A stretch of 64,000 bases of DNA, from NCBI RefSeq assembly GCF_020181035.1, contig NZ_JAIQYY010000005.1, positions 52,654 to 116,653 on the forward strand, read 5' to 3'. The DNA comes from Streptomyces sp. CoH27 (lineage in GTDB: Bacteria; Actinomycetota; Actinomycetes; Streptomycetales; Streptomycetaceae). Positions 42,441 through 50,269 of this stretch are shown piece after piece (the stretch's first letter is position 1; each line of letters opens with the position of its first letter). The notes below the pieces were generated by a model. It searched no databases, was not told where the DNA came from, and saw only the letters and a list, made by a program, of their open reading frames with translations. Made by a program: the position numbers and the translations under genes.

Positions 42441-43856
42441 ATGGCAACGGCGCCCAGCGTCTCCTACTCGATGACCATCCGGCTGGAGGTGCCCGCGAGC
42501 GGAACGGCCGTCTCGCAGCTCACCACCGCCGTGGAGTCCTCCGGAGGCTCGGTGACGGGCCTCGACGTCACCGCGTCCGGGCACGAGAAGCTCCGTATCG
42601 ACGTCACCATCGCGGCGACCTCCACGGCCCACGCCGAGGAGATCGTCGAGAAGCTGCGCGGTATCGAGGGCGTCACTCTCGGCAAGGTCTCCGACCGTAC
42701 GTTCCTGATGCACCTCGGCGGCAAGATCGAGATGCAGTCCAAGCACCCCATCCGCAACCGTGACGACCTGTCCATGGTCTACACGCCGGGTGTGGCCCGC
42801 GTCTGCATGGCGATCGCCCAGAACCCCGAGGACGCCCGCCGCCTCACCATCAAGCGCAACTCCGTTGCGGTCGTGACGGACGGCTCCGCCGTGCTGGGCC
42901 TCGGCAACATCGGCCCCAAGGCGGCCCTGCCCGTCATGGAGGGCAAGGCGGCCCTCTTCAAGCGCTTCGCCGGCATCGACGCCTGGCCGATCTGCCTGGA
43001 CACCCAGGACACCGACGCGATCGTGGAGATCGTCAAGGCGATCGCCCCGGGCTTCGCCGGCATCAACCTGGAGGACATCTCCGCGCCGCGCTGCTTCGAG
43101 ATCGAGGCCCGCCTGCGCGAGGCCCTCGACATCCCGGTCTTCCACGACGACCAGCACGGCACCGCCATCGTCGTCCTCGCCTCCCTCACCAACGCCCTGC
43201 GCGTCACGGGCAAGGCCATCGAGAACATCCGGGTCGTCATGTCCGGCGCCGGCGCTGCCGGTACGGCCATCCTCAAGCTGCTGCTCGCCGCGGGCGTGAA
43301 GAACGCCGTCGTCGCCGACATCCACGGTGTCGTGCACGCCGGCCGCGCCGACCTGGTGGACGCCCCGGCCGACTCGGCGCTGCGCTGGATCGCCGACAAC
43401 ACCAACCCCGAGGGCCTGACCGGCACCCTGAAGGAGGCCGTGCGCGGCGCCGACGTCTTCATCGGCGTCTCGGCCCCGAACGTCCTCGACGGCGACGACG
43501 TGGCCGCCATGGCCGACGGCGCCATCGTGTTCGCGCTCGCGAACCCCGACCCCGAGGTGGACCCGGCGATCGCCCGCCAGACGGCGGCCGTCGTGGCCAC
43601 CGGCCGCTCGGACTTCCCGAACCAGATCAACAACGTGCTGGTCTTCCCGGGTGTCTTCCGCGGCCTGCTGGACGCCCAGTCCCGCACCGTCAACACGGAG
43701 ATGATGCTCGCCGCCGCCAAGGCCCTCGCCGACGTGGTGACCGAGGACGAGCTGAACCCGAACTACATCATCCCGAGCGTCTTCAACGACAAGGTCGCGG
43801 GCGCGGTGGCGGGCGCGGTGCGCGAGGCCGCGAAGGCGGCGGGCGCGACGGCCTAG
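42441..43856 (+). CDS. NAD(P)-dependent malic enzyme with N-terminal ACT domain
   Basis: 471 aa. Converts malate to pyruvate and CO2, linking the TCA cycle to pyruvate and reducing power. Residues ~8-80 form an ACT regulatory domain (YSMTIRLEVPASGTAVSQLTTAVESSGG), followed by the catalytic part with VYTPGVARVC, the metal-site motif FHDDQHGTA and the nucleotide-binding loop VVMSGAGAAGTAIL. In Streptomyces one such enzyme uses NAD and another NADP; the cofactor here is not decided by sequence alone. GAGGAAG precedes the ATG. Confidence 0.92.
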   Translation: MATAPSVSYSMTIRLEVPASGTAVSQLTTAVESSGGSVTGLDVTASGHEKLRIDVTIAATSTAHAEEIVEKLRGIEGVTLGKVSDRTFLMHLGGKIEMQSKHPIRNRDDLSMVYTPGVARVCMAIAQNPEDARRLTIKRNSVAVVTDGSAVLGLGNIGPKAALPVMEGKAALFKRFAGIDAWPICLDTQDTDAIVEIVKAIAPGFAGINLEDISAPRCFEIEARLREALDIPVFHDDQHGTAIVVLASLTNALRVTGKAIENIRVVMSGAGAAGTAILKLLLAAGVKNAVVADIHGVVHAGRADLVDAPADSALRWIADNTNPEGLTGTLKEAVRGADVFIGVSAPNVLDGDDVAAMADGAIVFALANPDPEVDPAIARQTAAVVATGRSDFPNQINNVLVFPGVFRGLLDAQSRTVNTEMMLAAAKALADVVTEDELNPNYIIPSVFNDKVAGAVAGAVREAAKAAGATA

Positions 43857-43873
43857 CCACCTCGTGACGTACT

Positions 43874-43912
43874 GTGCAGGGGCTGTGAGGATCACCACGG
43901 CGGCCCCTGCAC
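43874..43912 (+). terminator. probable terminator after malic enzyme
   Basis: 10-bp perfect arms (GTGCAGGGGC / GCCCCTGCAC) separated by 19 bases, 18 bp after the stop. Confidence 0.55.
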
Positions 43913-44145
43913 CGGCGCGTCGTGGAACCAGCCGATGCCGGGCGCCCTCTAGGGTGACGCCGAGCGGGCGCTTTTCGTGTGACTCCCCAGGGTGTTCTCA
44001 CGACTCCTACGGGTGCCGGATTGGCTTTCCCGCCGCAGGTAGGGGCAGGATGCGTCCCTGGGCGCGAGCGCATCGGCATCGCAGTGCCTGGGCGGCTCCG
44101 CCGCGTGGCACACCCCAACGGCAAGAAAAACACGGGAGTAACAAC

Positions 44146-44427
44146 ATGAACCGCAGTGAGCTGGTGGCCGCGCTGGCCGACCGCGCCGAGGTGACCCGCA
44201 AGGACGCCGACGCCGTGCTGGCCGCGTTCGCCGAGACCGTCGGCGAGATCGTCTCCAAGGGCGACGAGAAGGTCACCATCCCCGGCTTCCTGACCTTCGA
44301 GCGCACCCACCGTGCCGCTCGCACCGCGCGCAACCCGCAGACCGGCGAGCCCATCAACATCCCCGCCGGCTACAGCGTGAAGGTCACCGCGGGCAGCAAG
44401 CTCAAGGAAGCGGCCAAGGGCAAGTAA
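44146..44427 (+). CDS. hup: HU-family DNA-binding protein
   Basis: 93 aa, the usual size of HU. It begins MNRSELVAALADRAEVTRKD and has the DNA-gripping arm (RAARTARNPQTGEPINIPAGYSVKVTAG). It lacks the long Lys-rich C-terminal tail of the HupS type, so it is the HupA-like vegetative form. It compacts and bends chromosomal DNA. A GGGAG site precedes ATG 44146. It has its own spacer of ~230 bp and a strong terminator. Confidence 0.95.
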   Translation: MNRSELVAALADRAEVTRKDADAVLAAFAETVGEIVSKGDEKVTIPGFLTFERTHRAARTARNPQTGEPINIPAGYSVKVTAGSKLKEAAKGK

Positions 44428-44495
44428 GCGCTCCGCTTCGGGCGCCGGTCCACTGGAGCGCCGTTCGATGTGAGCGCCGTGGGCAGTGTGTTGTC

Positions 44496-44565
44496 TGTGG
44501 CTGGTCGCGCCCACGCGACGCAGCCGCAGATGGACACAGCCCCGCGCCCCTCGGGGCGCGTCCAC
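44496..44565. repeat. dispersed Streptomyces intergenic repeat, copy 2
   Basis: Contains GGCTGGTCGCGCCCACGCG, GCAGCCGCAGATGGACACAG and CCCCGCGCCCCTCGGGGCGCG, a longer version of the element at 39571. It sits in the 329-bp spacer after the HU gene. Confidence 0.5.
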
Positions 44566-44580
44566 AGCGGGCGTGGACAA

Positions 44581-44625
44581 CGACAATGGGGCGGCCCCTT
44601 TCGCCAAGGGGCCGCCCCATTGTCG
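44581..44625. terminator. bidirectional terminator between hup and murA
   Basis: Perfect 20-bp stem (CGACAATGGGGCGGCCCCTT and its complement) around a TCGCC loop, the longest perfect hairpin I saw in the window. It lies between the convergent HU and MurA genes. Confidence 0.9.
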
Positions 44626-44631
44626 TAGTGG

Positions 44632-44743
44632 ACCCCGGCCGGGGGCGGTGCTGCCCTGGGCCGGGGTGGCGTGCTGTGCCTGCCCGGGGGCAACCCCCGG
44701 ACCCCCGGCCGGGGGCGGTGCTGGCCCGGGCCGGGGTGGCGTG
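44632..44743. repeat. two direct copies of a ~42-bp GC-rich repeat
   Basis: The segments 44632-44673 and 44701-44743 both read CCCCGGCCGGGGGCGGTGCT, then CC(T/G)GGGCCGGGGTGGCGTG, with a 27-bp spacer. No function is evident; the second copy ends 13 bp before the murA stop. Confidence 0.7.
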
Positions 44744-44756
44744 AAGATGCCGACAG

Positions 44757-46097
44757 TCAGCCGAGCGCCTTGCCGGGAAGCTCCACCTTGGCCCCCAGCT
44801 CCACGAGCTTCTCCATGAAGTTCTCGTAGCCGCGGTTGATGAGGTCGATGCCGTGGACGCGGGACGTGCCCTCGGCCGCCAGGGCGGCGATGAGGTACGA
44901 GAAGCCGCCGCGCAGGTCGGGGATGACCAGGTCGGCGCCCTGGAGCTTGGTCGGGCCCGACACCACCGCGGAGTGCAGGAAGTTGCGCTGGCCGAAGCGG
45001 CAGTCGGAGCCGCCCAGGCACTCGCGGTAGAGCTGGATGTGGGCGCCCATCTGGTTCAGGGCCGAGGTGAAGCCCAGCCGGGACTCGTAGACCGTCTCGT
45101 GGATGATGGACAGCCCCGTGGCCTGCGTCAGGGCCACCACCAGCGGCTGCTGCCAGTCGGTCTGGAAACCGGGGTGCACGTCCGTCTCCAGCGCGATGGA
45201 CTTCAGCTGGCCGCCCGGGTGCCAGAAGCGGATGCCCTCGTCGTCGATCTCGAAGGCACCGCCCACCTTCCGGTAGGTGTTCAGGAACGTCATCATCGAG
45301 CGCTGCTGGGCGCCGCGGACGTAGATGTTGCCGTTGGTCGCGAGGGCCGCGGAAGCCCAGGACGCGGCCTCCAGGCGGTCCGGGAGGGCACGGTGGGTGT
45401 AGCCGCCGAGCTTGTCCACACCGGTGATGCGGATCGTGCGGTCGGTGTCCATCGCGATGATCGCGCCCATCTTCTGCAGCACGCAGATGAGGTCCTCGAT
45501 CTCCGGCTCGACGGCCGCGTTGGACAACTCCGTGACGCCCTCGGCGAGTACGGCCGTCAGCAGCACCTGCTCGGTCGCGCCCACGGACGGGTACGGCAGC
45601 CGGATCTTCGTACCCCGCAGCCGCTGCGGCGCCTCCAGGTACTGCCCGTCGGCCCGCTTCTCGATCGTCGCGCCGAACTGCCGCAGCACGTCGAAGTGGA
45701 AGTCGATCGGCCGGCCGCCGATGTCGCAGCCGCCGAGGCCCGGGATGAACGCGTGGCCGAGACGGTGCAGCAGGGGGCCGCAGAAGAGGATCGGGATACG
45801 GCTGGAACCGGCGTGGGCATCGATGTCAGCCACGTTGGCGCTCTCGACGTACGTCGGGTCCATGATCAGCTCGCCGGGTTCGTCGCCGGGACGGACCGTC
45901 ACCCCGTGCAGCTGAAGCAGGCCGCGCACGACGCGCACATCACGGATGTCCGGAACGTTGCGCAGTCGGCTCGGGCCGCTGCCCAGCAGGGCTGCGACCA
46001 TGGCCTTCGGTACGAGGTTCTTCGCACCGCGGACACGGATCTCGCCCTCAAGCGGGGTTCCGCCGTGGACAAGCAGGACATCGTCGTTGACGGTCAT
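44757..46097 (-). CDS. murA: UDP-N-acetylglucosamine 1-carboxyvinyltransferase
   Basis: 446 aa. First committed step of peptidoglycan synthesis: transfers enolpyruvate from PEP to UDP-GlcNAc. The catalytic Cys is present (C124 in GLGGCDIGGRPID), so fosfomycin should be able to bind. Other conserved segments are GAKNLVPKAMVAALL and TEVHPGF-like DVHPGFQTDWQQP. The ATG at 46097 begins MTVNDDVLLVHGGTPL. The 281-bp spacer to yqgE holds both divergent promoters. Confidence 0.93.
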   Translation of the reverse strand: MTVNDDVLLVHGGTPLEGEIRVRGAKNLVPKAMVAALLGSGPSRLRNVPDIRDVRVVRGLLQLHGVTVRPGDEPGELIMDPTYVESANVADIDAHAGSSRIPILFCGPLLHRLGHAFIPGLGGCDIGGRPIDFHFDVLRQFGATIEKRADGQYLEAPQRLRGTKIRLPYPSVGATEQVLLTAVLAEGVTELSNAAVEPEIEDLICVLQKMGAIIAMDTDRTIRITGVDKLGGYTHRALPDRLEAASWASAALATNGNIYVRGAQQRSMMTFLNTYRKVGGAFEIDDEGIRFWHPGGQLKSIALETDVHPGFQTDWQQPLVVALTQATGLSIIHETVYESRLGFTSALNQMGAHIQLYRECLGGSDCRFGQRNFLHSAVVSGPTKLQGADLVIPDLRGGFSYLIAALAAEGTSRVHGIDLINRGYENFMEKLVELGAKVELPGKALG

Positions 46098-46378
46098 GAA
46101 TCTCGCGTTCCGATGAGTTGGGCAGGGGGCGGCCGATCACTGTTGCGCGCGGGCCGGGAGAGACAGCGTAGTCGCCGATCACCCCCCGCTCGTAAGCCCG
46201 AGGACTGCCAAGGATCGTCATAGATGTGTCACAACACGAAACGTGCTCTATCGGGCACATGGGGTCACCGGAGGCGGGCGTGCGCCGGGCCTCGCCCACC
46301 TGGGCGCTGAGCTGCGCACCCCTGTTTGCCCCCGCATTGGCTCCCCACGCCCGGCGAATATGCGGGATCATGTCTGGC

Positions 46379-46951
46379 ATGACCGAGGTGTCCTCGCTCA
46401 CAGGGCGGCTGCTCGTGGCCACACCCGCTCTGGCGGACCCGAACTTCGACCGTGCGGTGGTGCTCCTTCTCGACCACGACGAGGAGGGCTCCCTCGGTGT
46501 CGTCCTCAACCGCCCCACCCCGGTGGACGTGGGGGACATCCTGGAGGGCTGGGCCGACCTCGCCGGGGAGCCCGGGGTGGTCTTCCAGGGCGGCCCCGTC
46601 TCGCTGGACTCGGCGCTCGGCGTCGCGGTCATCCCGGGCGGCGCGAACGGCGACCGCGCCCCGCTCGGCTGGCGCCGGGTGCACGGCGCGATCGGCCTGG
46701 TCGACCTGGAGGCCCCGCCGGAGCTGCTCGCCTCGGCCCTCGGCTCCCTGCGTATCTTCGCCGGGTACGCCGGCTGGGGCCCCGGACAGCTGGAGGACGA
46801 GCTGGTCGAGGGGGCCTGGTACGTGGTCGAGTCCGAGCCCGGCGACGTCTCCTCGCCGGCTCCGGAACGGCTGTGGCGCGAGGTGCTGCGCCGTCAGCGC
46901 AACGAGCTGGCGATGGTGGCCACATACCCGGACGACCCTTCGCTCAACTGA
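46379..46951 (+). CDS. YqgE/AlgH family protein
   Basis: 190 aa, with the family's LTGRLLVATPALADPNFDRAVVLLLDHDEEGSLGVVLNRPT start and GYAGWGPGQLEDEL motif. The biochemical role of YqgE proteins is not established. ATG 46379 gives the usual N-terminus; an ATG three codons upstream (46370) is in frame. No ribosome site is seen. Confidence 0.88.
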   Translation: MTEVSSLTGRLLVATPALADPNFDRAVVLLLDHDEEGSLGVVLNRPTPVDVGDILEGWADLAGEPGVVFQGGPVSLDSALGVAVIPGGANGDRAPLGWRRVHGAIGLVDLEAPPELLASALGSLRIFAGYAGWGPGQLEDELVEGAWYVVESEPGDVSSPAPERLWREVLRRQRNELAMVATYPDDPSLN

Positions 46952-46967
46952 TGCCTGTGCGCTTCAG

Positions 46968-46973
46968 TACCCT
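46968..46973 (+). promoter_or_regulatory. candidate -10 element of leaderless DUF3039 gene
   Basis: TACCCT ends 7 bp before ATG 46981, with no ribosome site between, suggesting a leaderless transcript. Confidence 0.45.
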
Positions 46974-46980
46974 GGGCGGT

Positions 46981-47262
46981 ATGAGCACTCTTGAGCCCGA
47001 GCGCGGGACTGGTACGGGGACCCTCGTAGAGCCGACGCCGCAGGTGTCCCACGGCGACGGCGACCACGAGCGCTTCGCCCACTACGTCCAGAAGGACAAG
47101 ATCATGGCGAGCGCCCTCGACGGGACCCCCGTCGTGGCGCTGTGCGGCAAGGTGTGGGTGCCGGGCCGCGACCCGAAGAAGTACCCCGTGTGCCCCATGT
47201 GCAAGGAGATCTACGAGTCCATGGGCAGCGGCGGCGACGACAAGGGCGGCGACAAGAAGTAG
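46981..47262 (+). CDS. DUF3039 zinc-binding small protein
   Basis: 93 aa. A Gly/Thr-rich start is followed by HERFAHYVQKDKIMASALDGTPVVALCGKVWVPGRDPKKYPVCPMCKEIY, with a Cys and a CPxC pair likely to hold zinc. DUF3039 proteins are actinobacterial and of unknown function. It starts 29 bp after yqgE, conserved as a neighbour in Streptomyces to my knowledge. Confidence 0.9.
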   Translation: MSTLEPERGTGTGTLVEPTPQVSHGDGDHERFAHYVQKDKIMASALDGTPVVALCGKVWVPGRDPKKYPVCPMCKEIYESMGSGGDDKGGDKK

Positions 47263-47286
47263 TCCCCCTGCCGTCCGACGTTCCTG

Positions 47287-47324
47287 AAGCCCTCGGGGCG
47301 CGCTCCGGCGCATCCCGAGGGCTT
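47287..47324 (+). terminator. intrinsic terminator after DUF3039 gene
   Basis: 11-bp perfect outer stem (AAGCCCTCGGG / CCCGAGGGCTT) with a smaller GCGC hairpin inside and a TT tail. Confidence 0.85.
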
Positions 47325-47445
47325 TTGCGTGTCGGGAAGTGGTGCAGACCTCTTGTGGGCATGCTCGTGTAGTCCTAGCCTCCGAGGTGTTGTGCGGAGC
47401 GAAACGGTCATTGCGTATGCTGCAACGAGCGCGTGAAGGACTGAC

Positions 47446-49062
47446 ATGGCTGATGTGATTCCCGCGCCGGCGAGCGTCCTGCGGCACTCGTCCGGCATCG
47501 CGCGCGTGGACAGCGGTACGGCACTGGAGACGCGGCCCGGCACGGAGGGCACCGCGCGCTGGCTGCGGGCCACCGTGGGCGCCGCGACCGGCCTGCCGTT
47601 CCCCGAGGCCGCCGACCGACCGAACCGGATCGTGCTGGGCATCGATCCCGGCCTGCCCCCGGAGGGCTACCGCCTGGTCACCGACGAGCAGCCCCTCCGC
47701 ATCGAGGGCGGCGGCCCGGCCGGTGTCTTCTGGGGCGCCCAGACCCTCCGTCAACTGCTCGGCGCCGACGCCTTCCGCCGGGCACCGCTGCGGCCGGACG
47801 GGCCGTGGGAGCTCCCGGCCCTCGCCGTCGAGGACGCCCCCCGATTCCGCTGGCGCGGTCTGCTTCTCGACGTCGCCCGGCACTTCATGCCCAAGGAAGG
47901 CGTGCTGCGCTACCTCGACCTGATGGCCGTGCACAAACTCAACGTCTTCCACTTCCATCTGACCGATGACCAGGGCTGGCGGATCGAGATCAGGCGGTAC
48001 CCGAAACTGACCGAGACCGCCTCCTGGCGGACGCGGTCGAAATTCGGCCACCGGGCATCGCCGCTGTGGGACGAGAGGCCGCACGGGGGTTACTACACCC
48101 AGGACGACATCCGGGAGATCGTCGCCTACGCCGCCGAGCGGCATATCACCGTCGTCCCGGAGATCGACGTACCCGGCCACTCGCAGGCCGCCATCGCCGC
48201 GTACCCGGAACTCGGCAACACCGACGTCATCGACACCACCGCCCTCACCGTCTGGGACAACTGGGGAATCTCCGCCAACGTACTCGCCCCCACCGACACC
48301 GTCCTGCGCTTCTACGAGGGGGTGTTCGAGGAGATTCTGGAGCTGTTCCCCTCACAGTTCGTCCATGTCGGCGGCGACGAGTGCCGCAAGGAGCAGTGGA
48401 CCGAGTCGGTGGCCGCCAAGACCCGGATCGCGGACCTCGGGCTCGACGGCGAGGACGGCTTGCAGTCCTGGTTCATCGGGCACTTCGACGCGTGGCTCTC
48501 CGCGCGCGGGCGGCGCCTGATCGGCTGGGACGAGATCCTGGAGGGCGGGCTCGCCAAGGGCGCCGCGGTGTCCTCCTGGCGCGGCTACGGCGGCGGGATC
48601 GCCGCCGCGCGGGCCGGGCACGACGTCGTCATGTGCCCGGAGCAGTACGTGTACCTGGACCACCGTCAGGCCCCGGGCGAGGACGAGCCGGTGCCGATCG
48701 GCTTCGTGCGCACCCTGGAGGACGTCTACCGGTTCGAGCCCGTCCCGGACGGGCTCACCGAGGCCGAGGCCCGGCATGTGCTGGGCACCCAGGCCAACGT
48801 GTGGACCGAGGTGCTGGAGGATACCGCGCGCGTGGATTACCAGACCTTCCCCCGGCTCGCGGCCTTCGCCGAGGTGGCCTGGAGCCCGCTGCCTCCGCCC
48901 GGGGAACGGGACTTCGCCGGCTTCGAGGCCCGTATGGCCGCCCACTACGCGCGACTTGACGCCCTCGGCGTCGCTTACCGGCCACCCGCCGGGCCCAGGC
49001 CGTGGCAGAGGCGCCCCGGTGTCCTCGGTCGCCCGATCGAGGGGCCGCCCCCGCACAGGTGA
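47446..49062 (+). CDS. beta-N-acetylhexosaminidase, GH20
   Basis: 538 aa. A GH20b domain (~1-120) precedes the catalytic barrel (FRWRGLLLDVARHFMPKEGVLRYLD). The catalytic Asp-Glu pair is D311-E312 in VHVGGDECRKEQW. It removes terminal GlcNAc/GalNAc from chitin oligosaccharides or muropeptides. No signal peptide is visible, so it probably acts inside the cell on imported chitobiose. GAAGGA precedes ATG 47446; TATGCT at 47416-47421 could be a -10. I found no DasR-like site. Confidence 0.93.
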   Translation: MADVIPAPASVLRHSSGIARVDSGTALETRPGTEGTARWLRATVGAATGLPFPEAADRPNRIVLGIDPGLPPEGYRLVTDEQPLRIEGGGPAGVFWGAQTLRQLLGADAFRRAPLRPDGPWELPALAVEDAPRFRWRGLLLDVARHFMPKEGVLRYLDLMAVHKLNVFHFHLTDDQGWRIEIRRYPKLTETASWRTRSKFGHRASPLWDERPHGGYYTQDDIREIVAYAAERHITVVPEIDVPGHSQAAIAAYPELGNTDVIDTTALTVWDNWGISANVLAPTDTVLRFYEGVFEEILELFPSQFVHVGGDECRKEQWTESVAAKTRIADLGLDGEDGLQSWFIGHFDAWLSARGRRLIGWDEILEGGLAKGAAVSSWRGYGGGIAAARAGHDVVMCPEQYVYLDHRQAPGEDEPVPIGFVRTLEDVYRFEPVPDGLTEAEARHVLGTQANVWTEVLEDTARVDYQTFPRLAAFAEVAWSPLPPPGERDFAGFEARMAAHYARLDALGVAYRPPAGPRPWQRRPGVLGRPIEGPPPHR

Positions 49063-49105
49063 CGGCGCCCGCACAGATGACCGCCGTCGCACAAGTGACC
49101 GCCCC
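49052..49105. repeat. 18-bp tandem repeat, three copies, across the GH20 stop
   Basis: Three units of the form CGCACAxxTGACxGCxxx run from the last codons of the hexosaminidase gene into the spacer; the stop codon lies in unit one. The remainder of the 313-bp spacer (to 49375) has no gene or strong hairpin that I can see and must carry the xanthine dehydrogenase promoter. Confidence 0.65.
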
Positions 49106-49375
49106 GGACGCGCGATCGCCCCGAACGCGTGGTGATAAACGCGCCAAGAGTCACCGAAGAGTGTCAATCACCGCGCACCGGTGATGCCGTGCGAAAACGG
49201 TCCATCTCCATGATGAGGTGGGCGAATGCTTCCTACTGCCTCTTACCGCCTGCTAGCGGACCCCCGCGTTCGGCCCTTGCGAAGATGTGCCAGAGTTGCC
49301 ACGTCCGCCCTGTGAGCACGTACCGTACGGCCACACAGGTGGGACCAGGTGGGGCAGCGGGAAGGGGCAGCCGGT

Positions 49376-50269
49376 TTGACCACGCACGCACCGCAGGCGG
49401 CGCAGGCCGTCACGCTGCCCACGACGCTGGACGAGGCGGTGGCGGCCCTCGGCGCCCAGCCCGCCGCCGTGCCCGTCGCGGGCGGCACCGACCTGATGGC
49501 CGCCGTCAACTCCGGCCAGCTCAGGCCTGCCGCCCTGGTGGGCCTCGGGCGGATCAGCGAGATCCGCGGCTGGCAGTACCAGGACGGCCACGCGCTGCTC
49601 GGCGCGGGGCTCACGCACGCGCGTATGGGCCGCCCCGACTTCGCGGCCCTCATCCCGGCGCTCGCCGCCGCCGCGCGCGCCGCGGGCCCGCCGCACATCC
49701 GCAACGCGGGCACCTTGGGCGGCAACATCGCCTCGGCCGCTCCGACGGGCGACGCGCTGCCGGTACTGGCCGCCCTGGAGGCGACGCTGATCATCGCGGG
49801 GCCGGCCGGCGCCCGCCGGGAGATCCCGGTGTCGCACCTGCTGGCCGGCATGGAGATGCTGCGCGGCGGCGAACTCATCGGCTACGTGCGCGTGCCCCTG
49901 CTGCACGCCCCACAGGTCTTCCTCAAGGCCACCGGCCGCACCGGACCGGGCCGCGCGCTGGCCTCCGTGGCCCTCGTCCTCGACCCCGCCCGGCGCGGAG
50001 TGCGGTGCGCCGTCGGTGCCATAGCGCCGATGCCGCTGCGCCCGCTGGAGGCCGAGCAGTGGGTCGCGCAGCTCATCGACTGGGACAACGACCGCGCGAT
50101 CGTGCCCGAGGCCCTGACCGCCTTCGGTGAGTACGTCGCCGCGGCCTGCATCCCGGACCCGGCACCGGAGCCCGACGGCTCGGTGCCCGCGCTTCCGCCG
50201 GCCGTACTGCACCTGCGGCGCACCGTCGCCGCGCTGGCCCGACGAGCACTGGGGAGGGCGCTGTCGTGA
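49376..50269 (+). CDS. xanthine dehydrogenase-family FAD-binding subunit
   Basis: 297 aa, CoxM/XdhB type. FAD motifs are PVAGGTDLMAAVNSG and NAGTLGGNIASAAPTGDALP. It passes electrons from the Fe-S clusters to NAD or another acceptor. TTG 49376 was chosen because GAAGGGG lies 8 bases upstream and the protein then starts MTTHAPQAAQAVTLP. It overlaps the Fe-S subunit gene by four bases (GTGA). Confidence 0.88.
   Translation: MTTHAPQAAQAVTLPTTLDEAVAALGAQPAAVPVAGGTDLMAAVNSGQLRPAALVGLGRISEIRGWQYQDGHALLGAGLTHARMGRPDFAALIPALAAAARAAGPPHIRNAGTLGGNIASAAPTGDALPVLAALEATLIIAGPAGARREIPVSHLLAGMEMLRGGELIGYVRVPLLHAPQVFLKATGRTGPGRALASVALVLDPARRGVRCAVGAIAPMPLRPLEAEQWVAQLIDWDNDRAIVPEALTAFGEYVAAACIPDPAPEPDGSVPALPPAVLHLRRTVAALARRALGRALS

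Noticed and set aside
47340..47445. DasR operator upstream of the hexosaminidase
   Set aside because: No sequence close to ACTGGTCTAGACCAGT was found.
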